A stretch of 64,000 bases of DNA from JANWHQ01 sp963775275 (GTDB lineage: Bacteria > Pseudomonadota > Alphaproteobacteria > Caulobacterales > Caulobacteraceae): assembly GCA_963775275.1 (NCBI GenBank), contig CAVZII010000005.1, positions 1,364,001 through 1,428,000 on the forward strand, given 5' to 3'. Below the pieces are notes generated by a model. It ran no database searches. It was not told the origin of the DNA and worked only from the letters and a program-made list of their open reading frames with translations. Positions within the stretch are counted from its first letter, which is position 1. Each line of letters begins with the position of its first letter. The translations under genes and the position numbers were made by a program. Below, piece after piece: positions 42,564 through 52,530 of this stretch.

Positions 42564-44415
42564 CTACTCGGCGGCCACGAGCTTGGCCGAGGCCCGCTCG
42601 AGCCGTTCGACCAGCGCCTCGTGCTCGTCCCAGAGGGCCCTGGGCAGGCGCTCGCCGAACTTCTCGTAGTCGGCGGGGATCAGCGAGGCCTCTTCCTTCC
42701 AGATCTCCGGGTCCACCGACAGCAGAAGGTCGAGCTGCTCGTCGGTGAGATTCAGGCCCTCGACGTCCAGCAGACTCGCGGGAGGGCAGCCGTCCGATGG
42801 GCGTGTCCACCGCCTCGGCCCCGCCTTCCAGGCGCTCGACGATCCACTTCAGGACCCGGCTGTTGTCGCCGAAGCCCGGCCAGACGAACTTGCCCCGCGC
42901 GTCCTTGCGGAACCAGTTCACGAAGTAGATCCGCGGCAGCTTCTCCGGGTCGGTCCGTTCGGCCATCGACAGCCAATGTCCGAAGTAGTCGCCCATGTTG
43001 TAGCCGCAGAAGGGCAGCATGGCGAAGGGATCGCGACGCAGCTCGCCGATCTTGTTCTCCGCCGCGGCCGTGCCCTCGGAGGCCACGTTCGAGGCCAGGA
43101 ACACGCCGTGGTTCCAGTCGAAGGCCTCGGTCACCAACGGCACCGCCGTGGCGCGCCGGCCGCCGAACAGGATGGCCGAGATCGGCACGCCCTTGGGGTC
43201 CTCCCACTCCGGCGCGATGATCGGGCACTGGCTGGCCGGGGCGGTGAAGCGCGAATTGGCGTGCGCCGCCGGGCCCGGCGTTTCGGGCGTCCAGTCGCGC
43301 CCGCGCCAGTCGGTCAGGTGCGCGGGCGGGATGTCGGTCAGGCCTTCCCACCAGACGTCGCCCTCGTCGGTCAGGGCCACGTTGGTGAAGACGCAGTTGG
43401 CGTAGAGCGCGTCGATGGCGTTCTTGTTGGTGGACTCGCCGGTGCCGGGCGCCACGCCGAAGAAGCCCGCCTCGGGATTGATCGCGTAGAGCCGGCCGTC
43501 CTCGCCCGGACGCATCCAGCAGATGTCGTCGCCGATGGTCTCGGCCTTCCAGCCCGGCACGGTGGGCTGCAGCATCGACAGGTTGGTCTTGCCGCAGGCC
43601 GAGGGGAAGGCGGCGGCCACGTAGTGGACCTTGCCCTCCGGCGAGGTCAGCTTGAGGATCAGCATGTGCTCGGCGAGCCAGCCCTCGTCGCGGGCCATGA
43701 CCGAGGCGATCCTGAGGGCGTAGCACTTCTTGCCGAGCAGGGCGTTGCCGCCGTAGCCCGAGCCGTAGGACCAGATCTCGCGGCTTTCGGGGAAGTGGAC
43801 GATGTACTTGTTCTCGCTGCAGGGCCAGGGGACGTCCTTCTGGCCGGGCTCCAGCGGCGCGCCCACCGAGTGGACGGCCGGCACGAAGAAGCCGTCCTCG
43901 CCCAGCGCCTCGAGCGCGTCCTTGCCCATGCGGGTCATCACCCGCATGGAGATCGCCACGTAGGCGCTGTCGGTGATCTCCACGCCGAGCGCCGAGATCG
44001 GCGATCCGATCGGGCCCATGGAGAACGGGCAGACGTACATGGTCCGCCCGCGCATGCAGCCGTCGAACAGCCCCGTGAGCGTCGCGCGCATCTCCTGGGG
44101 CGCGACCCAATTGTTGGTCGGACCGGCGTCGACCTCGTGCTCGGAGCAGATGAAGGTCCGGCTCTCCACCCGCGCCACGTCCTTGGGGTCGGAGGCCGCA
44201 TAGAAGGAATTCGGGCGCTTGTCGGGGTTCAGGCGCTTGAGGGTGCCCGAGGCCACCAGCTCGTCGGTGAGCAGGACCCACTCCTCTTCCGAGCCGTCGC
44301 ACCAGTGGACGCGATCGGGCTTGGTCAGGGCGGCGACCTCACGAACCCAGGCGATCAGCTTCTGGTGCTTGGTCGGCGCCGGATCGAGGCCAGGAATGGC
44401 TAAGTCGGCGGTCAA
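42564..44415 (-). CDS. pckG: Phosphoenolpyruvate carboxykinase (GTP), frameshifted near C-terminus
   Basis: Gluconeogenic enzyme converting oxaloacetate and GTP to PEP. Strong family identity: FICSEHEVDAGPTNNWVAP, MYVCPFSMGP, AAFPSACGKTNLSML (P-loop with the reactive Cys), ETIGDDICWM, NHGVFLASNVASE. After RLPSRES one extra base near 42772-42774 shifts the frame; the expected tail LDVEGLNLTDEQLDLLLSVDPE is in the next frame, ending at the TAG at 42564. With it removed, 616 codons result. As sequenced, translation would run on to 42496 with an unrelated tail. TTG 44415 is taken as start because GGGAGAA lies upstream; an in-frame ATG at 44472 lacks one. Confidence 0.88.
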
Positions 44416-44690
44416 GAGCGCTTCTCCCTCGCGGATGACGGCCCAGGGCCTTGTAACGACGGCCTCCGGCATTTGGTGTCACCGAACCCGCGATAACAGA
44501 CATACGAGGGAGAAAAAGACAGGTCGGGCCCGTTGCGTCAACTTTGGCTGAGCCGTGGCGCCGTGATTTCGATCAACCGCCTATCTAGCTTCCACGCACG
44601 AGGGACGCGCGCCGGGCGCCGCGCGCGGCGGCGCTGTTTGACACCGCCCGGCGCCGGCCCTGATAACCGTCGGCGCGGCAAGGAACGTCG

Positions 44691-45905
44691 ATGGCGGCCA
44701 ATTCCGGCGAGAAGCTTTCCACCAGGCCCCGCGCCGGGCGCGGAACGAAGGCGCGCGTGCGCCGGCGGCGGCTGCTCTATGTGGGCGGCTTCGACCCGGC
44801 GAGCGCCAAGAAGCAATACGCCATCTTCACCGCGGAGGCGCCCAGGCAGGCGGCCCTGGACGGGGCGGTGATCGAGGCCGGGCCGCTGCAGGACCGCGAC
44901 GACCTCGCTTCGGGCTGGACGGTGACGGCGCGCTGGGCCGGCGAAAGCGTGAACACCGACTATGTGATCCTGCGCTGGCACGACATCGTCCGCCAGGTCT
45001 GGCCCAAGGACGATCCGCGCCTGTTCTGGGGGGCCTGGACCTCGCTGTTCGACTATGCCCGCGCCGGGATCCTCACCGTCGCCCTGAGGGACTCGCCCGT
45101 GGTCTTCATCACCGCGGTGACGCCCGTGCTGCTCTCCAGCGCCTTCGTCCTGGCCTACGCCGCGATCCTGGCCGCGGCCTTCCTCGGCGCCGCGCGCGTC
45201 GTCGGGAGCGTCGGATGGCCGATCTGGACCGCCGTGGCGGCGCCCCTGATCCTGCTCCCGCCCTTCTTTCTGGTCTGGCGCTGGGCCGACCGGTTCATCA
45301 ATGTCGCCTGGCTGGCCAGGGGCATGATCTGCATGGTCCGCGCCGGGCGCGGCGCCTATCCCGAGATCGACGACCGCTGCGAGGCCTTCGCCCGGAAGCT
45401 GATCGAGGCCGACCAGGCGGGAGACGCCGACGAGATCCTGGTGGTCGGCCACAGCATGGGCGCCCAGCTCGCCTGTCAGGCCATGGGCATGGCGCTGGCC
45501 GCCGATCCGCAGCTCGGCCGGCGAAAAGCCAGGGTGAACCTGCTCACCCTCGGCCAGCTGATCCCTTTCTACAGCCTGCAGACGCGCGGGCCCGCCTTCG
45601 CCGAGGACATGATGCGCCTGGTGGAAGCGCGCCACGTCGGCTGGGTGGACTACACCTCGCCTGCCGATCCCGGTTCGGCCGCGAACCTGCATCCACTGGA
45701 GGGCGTGATGACGGATCCGCCCGAGGACCGGCCCGTACGGCGCTCGCCGCGGTTCCACAAGCTCCTGACCCGGGCGACCTACCGCGCGCTCAAGCGCCGG
45801 CCGCTGGAGTTCCACTTCGCCTATCTGAAGGCGATGGAGGCCAGGGGGGACTACGACGTCTTCGCCCTGACCTGCGGGCCGGACTTCCTGGCGGGCGCCG
45901 CATGA
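44691..45905 (+). CDS. Membrane-anchored alpha/beta-hydrolase-like protein
   Basis: 404 residues. Basic N-terminus, a strand-like RRRLLYVGGFDP, then two or three hydrophobic segments (VVFITAVTPVLLSSAFVLAYAAILAAAFLGA; IWTAVAAPLILLPPFFLVW) and, in the C-terminal half, ILVVGHSMGAQLACQA with the lipase-type GHSMG nucleophile elbow. Looks like an inner-membrane hydrolase/lipase. Coupled by an ATGA overlap to a P450 gene, so the two may act on one lipid-like substrate. The 275-bp gap upstream (44416-44690) carries the divergent promoters for this gene and pckG. Confidence 0.7.
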   Translation: MAANSGEKLSTRPRAGRGTKARVRRRRLLYVGGFDPASAKKQYAIFTAEAPRQAALDGAVIEAGPLQDRDDLASGWTVTARWAGESVNTDYVILRWHDIVRQVWPKDDPRLFWGAWTSLFDYARAGILTVALRDSPVVFITAVTPVLLSSAFVLAYAAILAAAFLGAARVVGSVGWPIWTAVAAPLILLPPFFLVWRWADRFINVAWLARGMICMVRAGRGAYPEIDDRCEAFARKLIEADQAGDADEILVVGHSMGAQLACQAMGMALAADPQLGRRKARVNLLTLGQLIPFYSLQTRGPAFAEDMMRLVEARHVGWVDYTSPADPGSAANLHPLEGVMTDPPEDRPVRRSPRFHKLLTRATYRALKRRPLEFHFAYLKAMEARGDYDVFALTCGPDFLAGAA

Positions 45906-47308
45906 GCCTGTTCGTCCCGCCGCGGCCCCAGGTCCTGCCCAGGAAGGCGAACCTGCTCCAGCACCTGAAGCACGGGCTGCGCTCGGGCATCGGCATGTTC
46001 CTGCAGGGCAGCTACGAGAACGTCGGCGTCGGGCGCCACCCGATCCCGACCATGCCCTTCGGCAAGATCCGCCATCTGTTCACCGTGCGCACGCCGGACC
46101 TGATCCGCGAAGTGCTGGTCCGGCGGGCGGAAGACTTCCCCAAGAGCGCCCTGATGGACGACATGCTGCGGGCGCTGACCGGCTACAGCATCTTCATCTC
46201 CAACGGCGAGGCCTGGAAGCGCCACCGCCGGCTGATGGACCCGGCCTTCGCGAACGCCCGCATCCGCGCGGTCTTCCCGATGATGCGCGACGCGGTGGAC
46301 GCCTGCGTGGCGCGGCTGAACGCCTTCCTGGACGGCCACCGTGCGGACGAGCCGATCGCCATCGACGTGGAGATGACCCACTACGCGGCGGACGTGATCT
46401 TCCGGACCATCTTCTCCGAGCCCATGGAGGCGGCCGAGGCCCGCCGCTTCTTCAAGGCCTTCAACGTCTTCCAGGAGATCGCCTACGCCCACGGCATGCT
46501 GAAGCTGGCGAAGGCGCCGACCTTCCTCCTGCCCGGGCACTGGCGCGCCAAGCGCGCGGCCAGGGTGATCCGCGAGATCCTGAACGCGCCGATCGCGCGC
46601 CGTCTCGCCGCCGTCCGGCGGGGGGACAAGACCCCCAAGGACGACATCATGGCCACCTTGCTGGTCACGGTGGACCCGGTGACCGGCACCCGCTTCGACG
46701 ACAAGGAGCTGCTGGACCAGATCGCCATGCTGTTCCTGGCCGGGCACGAGACCTCGGCGACGGCCATGGCCTGGTCGCTGTACCTTCTGGCCAATTGCCC
46801 GCACATCCAGGAGCGCGCGCACGAGGAGGTGATCGCGGTCTGCGGCGAACGGCCCGCCGCCTTCGGCGACATGAAGAAGCTCCAGCTCGTCGTGGCCGTG
46901 TTCCGCGAGGCCATGCGGCTCTACCCGCCCGTCGCCGTGTTCGCGCGCGACGCGGCCAAGCCCGAGCAGATGATGAACCGCAAGGTCGATCCGGGCTCGG
47001 TGGTGTTCGTCTCACCCTGGCTGATGCACCGGCACGTCCAGCACTGGGAGCACCCGGACGCCTTCGATCCGGACCGGTTCGAGACGGAGGCCGGCAAGGA
47101 GGCCTTCGCCTGCGCCTACCTGCCGTTCAGCATGGGCCCGCGAGTCTGCGCCGGCGCGTCCTTCGCCCTGCAGGAGGCGACGCTTCTGTTGGCCGAGCTC
47201 GTCCGCCGCTTCCGGTTCAAGCCCGTCGAGGGGCATGTCCCCGATCCGGTCGCGCGGCTGACCCTGCGATCGGCCAACGGCCTTCCGCTGATCGTGGAGC
47301 GGCGCTGA
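45902..47308 (+). CDS. Cytochrome P450 (long, CYP4/CYP102-like type)
   Basis: 468 residues. I-helix AGHETSAT, ExxR in FREAMRLYPP, PERF region DPDRFETEAG and Cys loop FSMGPRVCAG. The length and REAMRLYPPV text resemble fatty-acid-hydroxylating P450s more than the short bacterial camphor type. The start overlaps the hydrolase stop (ATGA). No ferredoxin or reductase partner gene is adjacent, so electrons must come from elsewhere. Substrate unknown. Confidence 0.9.
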   Translation: MSLFVPPRPQVLPRKANLLQHLKHGLRSGIGMFLQGSYENVGVGRHPIPTMPFGKIRHLFTVRTPDLIREVLVRRAEDFPKSALMDDMLRALTGYSIFISNGEAWKRHRRLMDPAFANARIRAVFPMMRDAVDACVARLNAFLDGHRADEPIAIDVEMTHYAADVIFRTIFSEPMEAAEARRFFKAFNVFQEIAYAHGMLKLAKAPTFLLPGHWRAKRAARVIREILNAPIARRLAAVRRGDKTPKDDIMATLLVTVDPVTGTRFDDKELLDQIAMLFLAGHETSATAMAWSLYLLANCPHIQERAHEEVIAVCGERPAAFGDMKKLQLVVAVFREAMRLYPPVAVFARDAAKPEQMMNRKVDPGSVVFVSPWLMHRHVQHWEHPDAFDPDRFETEAGKEAFACAYLPFSMGPRVCAGASFALQEATLLLAELVRRFRFKPVEGHVPDPVARLTLRSANGLPLIVERR

Positions 47309-47331
47309 CGGGACTGGTAAGAGGGCAAGTC

Positions 47332-47931
47332 ATGGCCCTCTCGCTGACGTCCGGAACCCGCATCGTCGCCGCCACCCACAACCCGGGCAAGGCGCGCGAG
47401 CTTGCCGCCCTGCTGAACGGCCGCTTCGACGTCGCCTCCGCCGGCGAACTCGGCCTGCCCGAGCCCGAGGAGACGGAGACCTCCTTCGTGGGCAACGCCC
47501 TGCTCAAGGCCCGCGCCGCGGCCGACCGCTCGGGGCTGGTCGCCCTGGCCGACAATTCCGGCCTGTCGGTGAGCGCCCTGGACGGCGCGCCGGGGATCTA
47601 CTCCGCCCGCTGGGCCGGGCCGGAGCGCGACTTCGTCTCGGCCATGGCCAAGGTCGAGGCGCGGCTGACCGAGCGCGGGCTGGACGACCTTTCGGCCTGG
47701 TTCACCTGCGCCCTCGCCGTGGCCTGGCCGCACGGGCCCGCCGTGGTCGTGGAAGGCCGCGTCGACGGGGCCCTCACCTTCCCGCCGAAGGGCGACAAGG
47801 GCTTCGGCTACGATCCGATCTTCCGGCCGGAAGGCCAGGGTCGGACCTTCGGCGAGATGGACACGGCCGAGAAGGACCGGTTCAGCCACCGCACGCGCGC
47901 CTTCGCCAAGCTGAAGGCCGCGCTGACTTGA
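47332..47931 (+). CDS. rdgB: Non-canonical purine NTP pyrophosphatase (RdgB/HAM1)
   Basis: 199 residues. Hydrolyses dITP/XTP to keep inosine and xanthine out of DNA. Opening IVAATHNPGKARELAALL, EETETSFVGNALLKARAAA, LADNSGLSVSALDGAPGIYSARWAG and KGFGYDPIF ... FSHRTRAF are family hallmarks. GAGGGCAAG precedes ATG 47332. Its stop overlaps the hemW start (TTGA), the common rdgB-hemW pairing in alphaproteobacteria. Confidence 0.95.
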   Translation: MALSLTSGTRIVAATHNPGKARELAALLNGRFDVASAGELGLPEPEETETSFVGNALLKARAAADRSGLVALADNSGLSVSALDGAPGIYSARWAGPERDFVSAMAKVEARLTERGLDDLSAWFTCALAVAWPHGPAVVVEGRVDGALTFPPKGDKGFGYDPIFRPEGQGRTFGEMDTAEKDRFSHRTRAFAKLKAALT

Positions 47932-49082
47932 GCCAGCCCGCCGCGCGCCCGCTCGGCGTCTACATCCACTGGCCCTATTGCGCGCGCATCTGCCCCTATT
48001 GCGACTTCAATGTCGTGCGCGAACGCGGCCGCGCGAACGAGAAGACGGCGCTGCTGGAGGCGATCGGCCAGGACCTGCGCGAGCAGCGCGAGCTGACCGG
48101 GCCGAGGCGTCTCGTGTCGGTCCATCTGGGCGGCGGAACGCCGTCGCTGCTCGAGCCGCGCGAGGTCGCCGAGCTCGTCGCCACCGCCTGCGCCCTGTGG
48201 GACCCCGACGACGGGCTGGAAGTGGCGCTGGAGGCCAATCCGGCGGATGCGTCCCGCTTCGCGGGCCTGGCCGGCGCGGGCGTCGAGCGCCTGTCGCTGG
48301 GGCTGCAGAGCCTCACCGACGCGAACCTGGCGTTCCTGGGCCGCGACCACTCGGCCGCCGCCGGCATGCGCGCGGCCCTGACGGCGATCCAGGTCTTCCC
48401 CAGGGTGTCGCTGGACCTGATCTACGCCCTGCCCGGCCAGAGCGTCTTCGCCTGGGCCGCCGAGCTGGAGGCCGCCGCGGGGTTCGGCGCCGAGCACGTC
48501 TCGGCCTACCAGCTGACGGTCGAGCCCGGAACCGCCTTCGCCCGGGCCGTGCGGCGCAAGGACTGGGCGCCCCTCCCGGCCGACGAGGCCGCCGCCTTCT
48601 ATCGGACGACCCGCGATGTCCTCGCCGCGCGGGGCTTCGACGCCTACGAGGTGTCCAACCACGCCCGCGGCCCGACCGCCCGATCGCGGCACAACCTGAT
48701 CTACTGGCGGGGCGAGGACTATGTCGGCGTCGGGCCGGGCGCGCATGGCCGGCTGACCCTGGACGGGGAGCGGATCGCCACCGCCGCGGCGCGCCGGATC
48801 GGCGACTACATCGGCCTCGTGGCCCGCATGGGCGTCGGCTGGGAGACGCGCGAGGCCCTGACGCCGGTCGAGGCCGCCCAGGAGCGGCTCCTGATGGGCC
48901 TTCGCACCATCGAGGGCGTGGCCCTGGCCGAGCTGAGGCCCCTCGGCCTCGGCCCCGGCCATCCCAAGGTGGGGGAGCTTGTCGGCGCGGGTCTGCTCGT
49001 CCAGGGTCTGGGGCGGATCGCCGCCACCAGCGAGGGCAGGCTCGTGCTCGACCGGATCACGGCCGAGCTGGCGTCGGTCTGA
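47928..49082 (+). CDS. hemW: HemW, radical SAM heme chaperone
   Basis: 384 residues, TTG start overlapping the rdgB stop. The radical-SAM Cys triad is Cys18, Cys22, Cys25 (YCARICPYCDF). The residue after the third ligand is Asp-Phe rather than the extra Cys seen in true oxygen-independent coproporphyrinogen oxidase (HemN), which places it with HemW. HLGGGTPSLLEP and LSLGLQSL follow the family. Probably delivers heme to respiratory enzymes rather than acting in porphyrin oxidation. Converges with kup, 4 bp apart. Confidence 0.93.
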   Translation: MSQPAARPLGVYIHWPYCARICPYCDFNVVRERGRANEKTALLEAIGQDLREQRELTGPRRLVSVHLGGGTPSLLEPREVAELVATACALWDPDDGLEVALEANPADASRFAGLAGAGVERLSLGLQSLTDANLAFLGRDHSAAAGMRAALTAIQVFPRVSLDLIYALPGQSVFAWAAELEAAAGFGAEHVSAYQLTVEPGTAFARAVRRKDWAPLPADEAAAFYRTTRDVLAARGFDAYEVSNHARGPTARSRHNLIYWRGEDYVGVGPGAHGRLTLDGERIATAAARRIGDYIGLVARMGVGWETREALTPVEAAQERLLMGLRTIEGVALAELRPLGLGPGHPKVGELVGAGLLVQGLGRIAATSEGRLVLDRITAELASV

Positions 49083-49086
49083 CCGG

Positions 49087-51054
49087 TCAGACCGTGACCT
49101 GGGTCCCCAGTTCGACCACGCGGCCGGGCGGGATCTTGAAGAAGTCGGTGGGGTTCGCCGCGTTCTTCATCAGGAAGATGAACAGCTTGTCCTGCCACAG
49201 CGGCATCCCGCTCTGGGCCGAGGGCACCACCGAGCGGCGACCGAGGAAGAAGGAGGTCGACATGATGTCGAACTTCAGCCCCTGCTTGCGGCACAGCGCC
49301 AGGGACTTGGGCACGTTCGGGCTCTCCATGAAGCCGTAGTTCACCACCACCTTGGTGAAGTCCTCGTTCAGCTTCTCGATCTGGCAACGGTCGGCGTCGG
49401 GCACCCTGGGCTCGCCGGCCGTGCGCACCGTCAGCACGACGTTTCTCTCGTGCAGCACCTTGTTGTGCTTGAGGTTGTGCATCAGCGCCACCGGCGCGAG
49501 ATCGGGCTCGGAGGTCAGGAAAATGGCCGTGCCCGGCGCCCGGTAGGGCGGCCTTTCGTGCAGCATCTGGGACAGGTCCAGGAGGCGCACGCTCTCGCGC
49601 CGCGTCTTGGCGGTCAGCAGCGCCGCGCCCCGGGTCCAGGTCCACATCACCACCACCAGGACGGCCCCCAGCACGAGCGGCAGCCAGGCGCCGTCGGGTA
49701 TCTTCAGCATGTTGGAGGAGATGAAGGTCACGTCGACGATGGCCAGCGGCACGATCAGGCTGGCGGTCTGCAGGGCGTTCCACTTCCACAGCCGCGGGAT
49801 GACGATCGCGGCCAAGAGGGTGTCGACGAACATCGCGCCGGTCACGGCGATGCCGTAGGCCGAGGCCAGCCGGCTCGAGGTCTCGAAGGCGGCGAGCAGC
49901 ACCAGCACCCCGACCAGCAGCATATTGTTCACGCTCGGGACAAATATCTGCCCCGCCTGCGTCTCCGAGGTGCGCCGGATGTCGATCCGGGGCAGCAGGC
50001 CCAGCTGCACCGCCTGCTGGGTCATGGAGAAGGCGCCCGTGATCACCGCCTGGCTGGCGATGATGGTGGCCATGGTCGCGAGGACCAGCACGGGCCAGTA
50101 CCCCATGGTCGGCACCATGGCCCAGAACGGGTCCTCGCGGGCGGCGGGGTGGCCCAGCACCAGGGCGGCCTGACCGAAGTAGTTCAGGGTCAGACAGGGG
50201 AAGACCAGGAAGAGCCAGGCGGCGCGGATCGGGTCGCGGCCGAAATGGCCCATGTCGGCGTAGAGCGCCTCCGCGCCGGTGACCGCCAGGAAGACGCTGC
50301 CCAGCACGACAAACCCGATGAAGCCGTTCTCCAGCAGGAACTTCACCCCGTAATAGGGATTGACCGCGCGCAGCACCGTCCAGTCGTGCGACAGATGGAT
50401 GATCCCGAGCACGCCGAGCGTCAGGAACCAGACAACCGTGATCGGTCCGAACAGGGACGCCACCCGGTGCGTGCCCAAAGACTGCACGAGGAACAGGCCG
50501 ATCAGGATGGCCGCGGCGATCGGCAGCACGAAGGGCGTCATGTAGAAGCCCACGTGCGGCGCCGCCTTCAGCCCTTCCACCGCCGAGAGCACCGAGATCG
50601 CGGGGGTGATGATCCCGTCGCCGTAGAACAGCGATGCGCCGATCACCCCGATCACGAACACCAGCACCGCGCGCCCCCCGAGCGCGCGCTGGGCCAGCGC
50701 CATCAGGGCCAGGGTGCCGCCCTCGCCCTTGTTGTCCGCCCGCATCAGGAAGACGACGTACTTGATGGTGACGATCAGGGTCAGGGCCCACAGCACCAGC
50801 GAGGAGACGCCCAGCACCGAGTCCGCCAGGCCCACGCCCGAGCGGGTGTGCCGCAGCGCCTCGCGCATGGCGTAGAGCGGGCTCGTGCCGATGTCGCCGA
50901 AGACGACGCCGATGGCGCCGACCGCCAGGGCGAGCTTGCCATGACCCTTGGGCTGCTCGGCTTTGTCGGGCGAGGACTCGTCGCCGGCGCCCTGGCCGGC
51001 GGAAACGACTGAGGCGCCTTCCGGGGAGGGCGCCTCGTGGGCTTCGACAGGCAT
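49087..51054 (-). CDS. kup: KUP/Trk-type low-affinity potassium transporter
   Basis: 655 residues. ATG 51054 has GGAAGGAGC upstream; a 10-codon extension is possible. Twelve hydrophobic segments with the KUP signature VVFGDIGTSPLYAMREA near residue 50, KGEGGTLALMALAQR, and SLFYGDGIITPAISVLSAVEG; a soluble C-terminal domain ends FLMKNAANPTDFFKIPPGRVVELGTQ. Takes up K+, probably with H+. Divergent from an Rrf2 regulator across 158 bp; no K+-sensing RNA was recognised. Confidence 0.95.
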   Translation of the reverse strand: MPVEAHEAPSPEGASVVSAGQGAGDESSPDKAEQPKGHGKLALAVGAIGVVFGDIGTSPLYAMREALRHTRSGVGLADSVLGVSSLVLWALTLIVTIKYVVFLMRADNKGEGGTLALMALAQRALGGRAVLVFVIGVIGASLFYGDGIITPAISVLSAVEGLKAAPHVGFYMTPFVLPIAAAILIGLFLVQSLGTHRVASLFGPITVVWFLTLGVLGIIHLSHDWTVLRAVNPYYGVKFLLENGFIGFVVLGSVFLAVTGAEALYADMGHFGRDPIRAAWLFLVFPCLTLNYFGQAALVLGHPAAREDPFWAMVPTMGYWPVLVLATMATIIASQAVITGAFSMTQQAVQLGLLPRIDIRRTSETQAGQIFVPSVNNMLLVGVLVLLAAFETSSRLASAYGIAVTGAMFVDTLLAAIVIPRLWKWNALQTASLIVPLAIVDVTFISSNMLKIPDGAWLPLVLGAVLVVVMWTWTRGAALLTAKTRRESVRLLDLSQMLHERPPYRAPGTAIFLTSEPDLAPVALMHNLKHNKVLHERNVVLTVRTAGEPRVPDADRCQIEKLNEDFTKVVVNYGFMESPNVPKSLALCRKQGLKFDIMSTSFFLGRRSVVPSAQSGMPLWQDKLFIFLMKNAANPTDFFKIPPGRVVELGTQVTV

Positions 51055-51212
51055 GCAGCTCCTTCCGGCCGCGCGCCCGCGCACGGGTTCGGCCGATCGC
51101 GGCGGGGCGAATACGCCCTTTTCGTGGCGGGTTCAATCGGACGCCGCGCCGCGCCCGTCGTCAGCGCGGCAGGATGCTTTGAGTCCGGCCAGCGATGCCC
51201 TAGATTCCACGC

Positions 51213-51632
51213 ATGTCGGACAGCCAAAGGTTTCCGGTGGCGGCCCACGCCCTGGCGTACCTCGCCCACAAGGGCGCGACCTCGCCCGGCGCGGCGGTTT
51301 CGTCCGGCGAGCTCGCCCAGTCGATCGCCACCAATCCGGTGGTGGTGCGCCGGGTGACGGCCATGCTGTCGCGCGCCGGACTCATCGCGACGCGGCCGGG
51401 CGCGTCGGGCGGCGCCTGGCTGCTCGAGCCGGCCGAGAAGATCGGGCTCGATGCGGTGTTGCGCGCGGTCAACGGCGGCGCCCACTTCGGCGCTCCGCCG
51501 CCGGGCTCCAAGGACTGCCCGGTGGGCCAGCGCCTGCCGGGCGTGGTCAAGGCTGCGATCACGGCCGCGGACGAGGCGGCGGCGCGCCAGCTCGCCACCA
51601 CGACCGTCGCGGATCTGCTGGCGACCGAATAG
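51213..51632 (+). CDS. Rrf2 family transcriptional regulator
   Basis: 139 residues. N-terminal winged helix: RFPVAAHALAYLAH, SSGELAQSIATNPVVVRRVTAMLSRAGLIATRPGASGG (recognition helix and wing). The dimerisation helix region is LDAVLRAVNGGAHF. A single Cys (KDCPVG) is present where IscR/NsrR have a three-Cys Fe-S site, so it is closer to the cluster-free YwnA/SaiR-like group. Target unknown; fabI follows 82 bp downstream and kup is divergent. Confidence 0.85.
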   Translation: MSDSQRFPVAAHALAYLAHKGATSPGAAVSSGELAQSIATNPVVVRRVTAMLSRAGLIATRPGASGGAWLLEPAEKIGLDAVLRAVNGGAHFGAPPPGSKDCPVGQRLPGVVKAAITAADEAAARQLATTTVADLLATE

Positions 51633-51714
51633 CGCTCCAGCTCACGGCTGCTTGCCGAGCCCGGCCAAGCCCGTCAAAAAGCGGTCGCCCGGACCACAGG
51701 GCGGAGGACGCATC

Positions 51715-52530
51715 ATGGCGGAAGACGGCTGGGCCATGCCCAAGGGCGAGCTGATGGCCGGCAAGAAGGGCCTCGTCATGGGCGTGGCCAACGACCGCTC
51801 GATCGCCTGGGGCATCGCTTCGGGCCTGGCCGCCCAGGGCGCCGAGCTCGCCTTCGGCTATATCGAGGCCAACGAGAAGCGCGCGCGGCCGCTCGGCGAA
51901 AGCATCGGGGTCAGGACCTATGCGACGCTGGACGTCACCGACGACGCGTCCATGGACGCCGCCTTCCGCACGGTGGCCGACGCCTTCGGCTCCATCGACT
52001 TCCTGGTGCACGCCATCGCCTTCGCCGAGCGCAGCCAGATCTCCGGCTCCTTCGTCGAGAACGCCACCCGCGAAGGCTTCCTGCAGGCCATGAGCGTGTC
52101 GGCCTACAGCTTCGTGGACGCCGCGCGGCGGGCTTCGCAGCTGATGCCGAACGGCGGCTCGATCATCACCTTGACCTACCTCGGCGCCGAGCGCGCCATC
52201 CCCAACTACAACGTCATGGGCGTGGCCAAGGCCGCTCTGGAGGCGTCGGTCCGCTACGCCGCGCGCGATCTCGGCCCCGCGGGGATCCGGGTGAACGCCA
52301 TCTCGGCCGGCGCCATGCGGACCCTTTCGCTGGCCGGGATCTCCGGCGGCCGCGGCATGCTGGCCAAGGGCCGCTCGATGAGCGCCATGAAGGAGGACAC
52401 CTCCATGGAGGGGGTCGCCGGCTGCGCCCTGTGGCTCCTGTCCGATCTCGGCCGTTCGACCACCGGCGAGGTGGTCCATGTGGACGCCGGCTTCCACATC
52501 ATGGGCCTGCCCGAGGACGAGGCGGGTTAG
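51715..52530 (+). CDS. fabI: Enoyl-[acyl-carrier-protein] reductase FabI
   Basis: 271 residues, last step of the fatty acid elongation cycle, NADH-dependent. FabI-type nucleotide segment LVMGVANDRSIAWGIA, HAIAFAER in place of the SDR NNAG, and the Y-x6-K catalytic pair in ITLTYLGAERAIPNYNVMGVAKAALE. GGAGGACG precedes ATG 51715. C-terminal part GEVVHVDAGFHIMGLP is diagnostic. Its stop overlaps the convergent Smr gene by 4 bp. Confidence 0.95.
   Translation: MAEDGWAMPKGELMAGKKGLVMGVANDRSIAWGIASGLAAQGAELAFGYIEANEKRARPLGESIGVRTYATLDVTDDASMDAAFRTVADAFGSIDFLVHAIAFAERSQISGSFVENATREGFLQAMSVSAYSFVDAARRASQLMPNGGSIITLTYLGAERAIPNYNVMGVAKAALEASVRYAARDLGPAGIRVNAISAGAMRTLSLAGISGGRGMLAKGRSMSAMKEDTSMEGVAGCALWLLSDLGRSTTGEVVHVDAGFHIMGLPEDEAG

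Noticed and set aside
47928..49082. Calling this gene oxygen-independent coproporphyrinogen oxidase (hemN)
   Set aside because: The Cys triad is followed by Asp-Phe, and the rdgB neighbour and length fit HemW.
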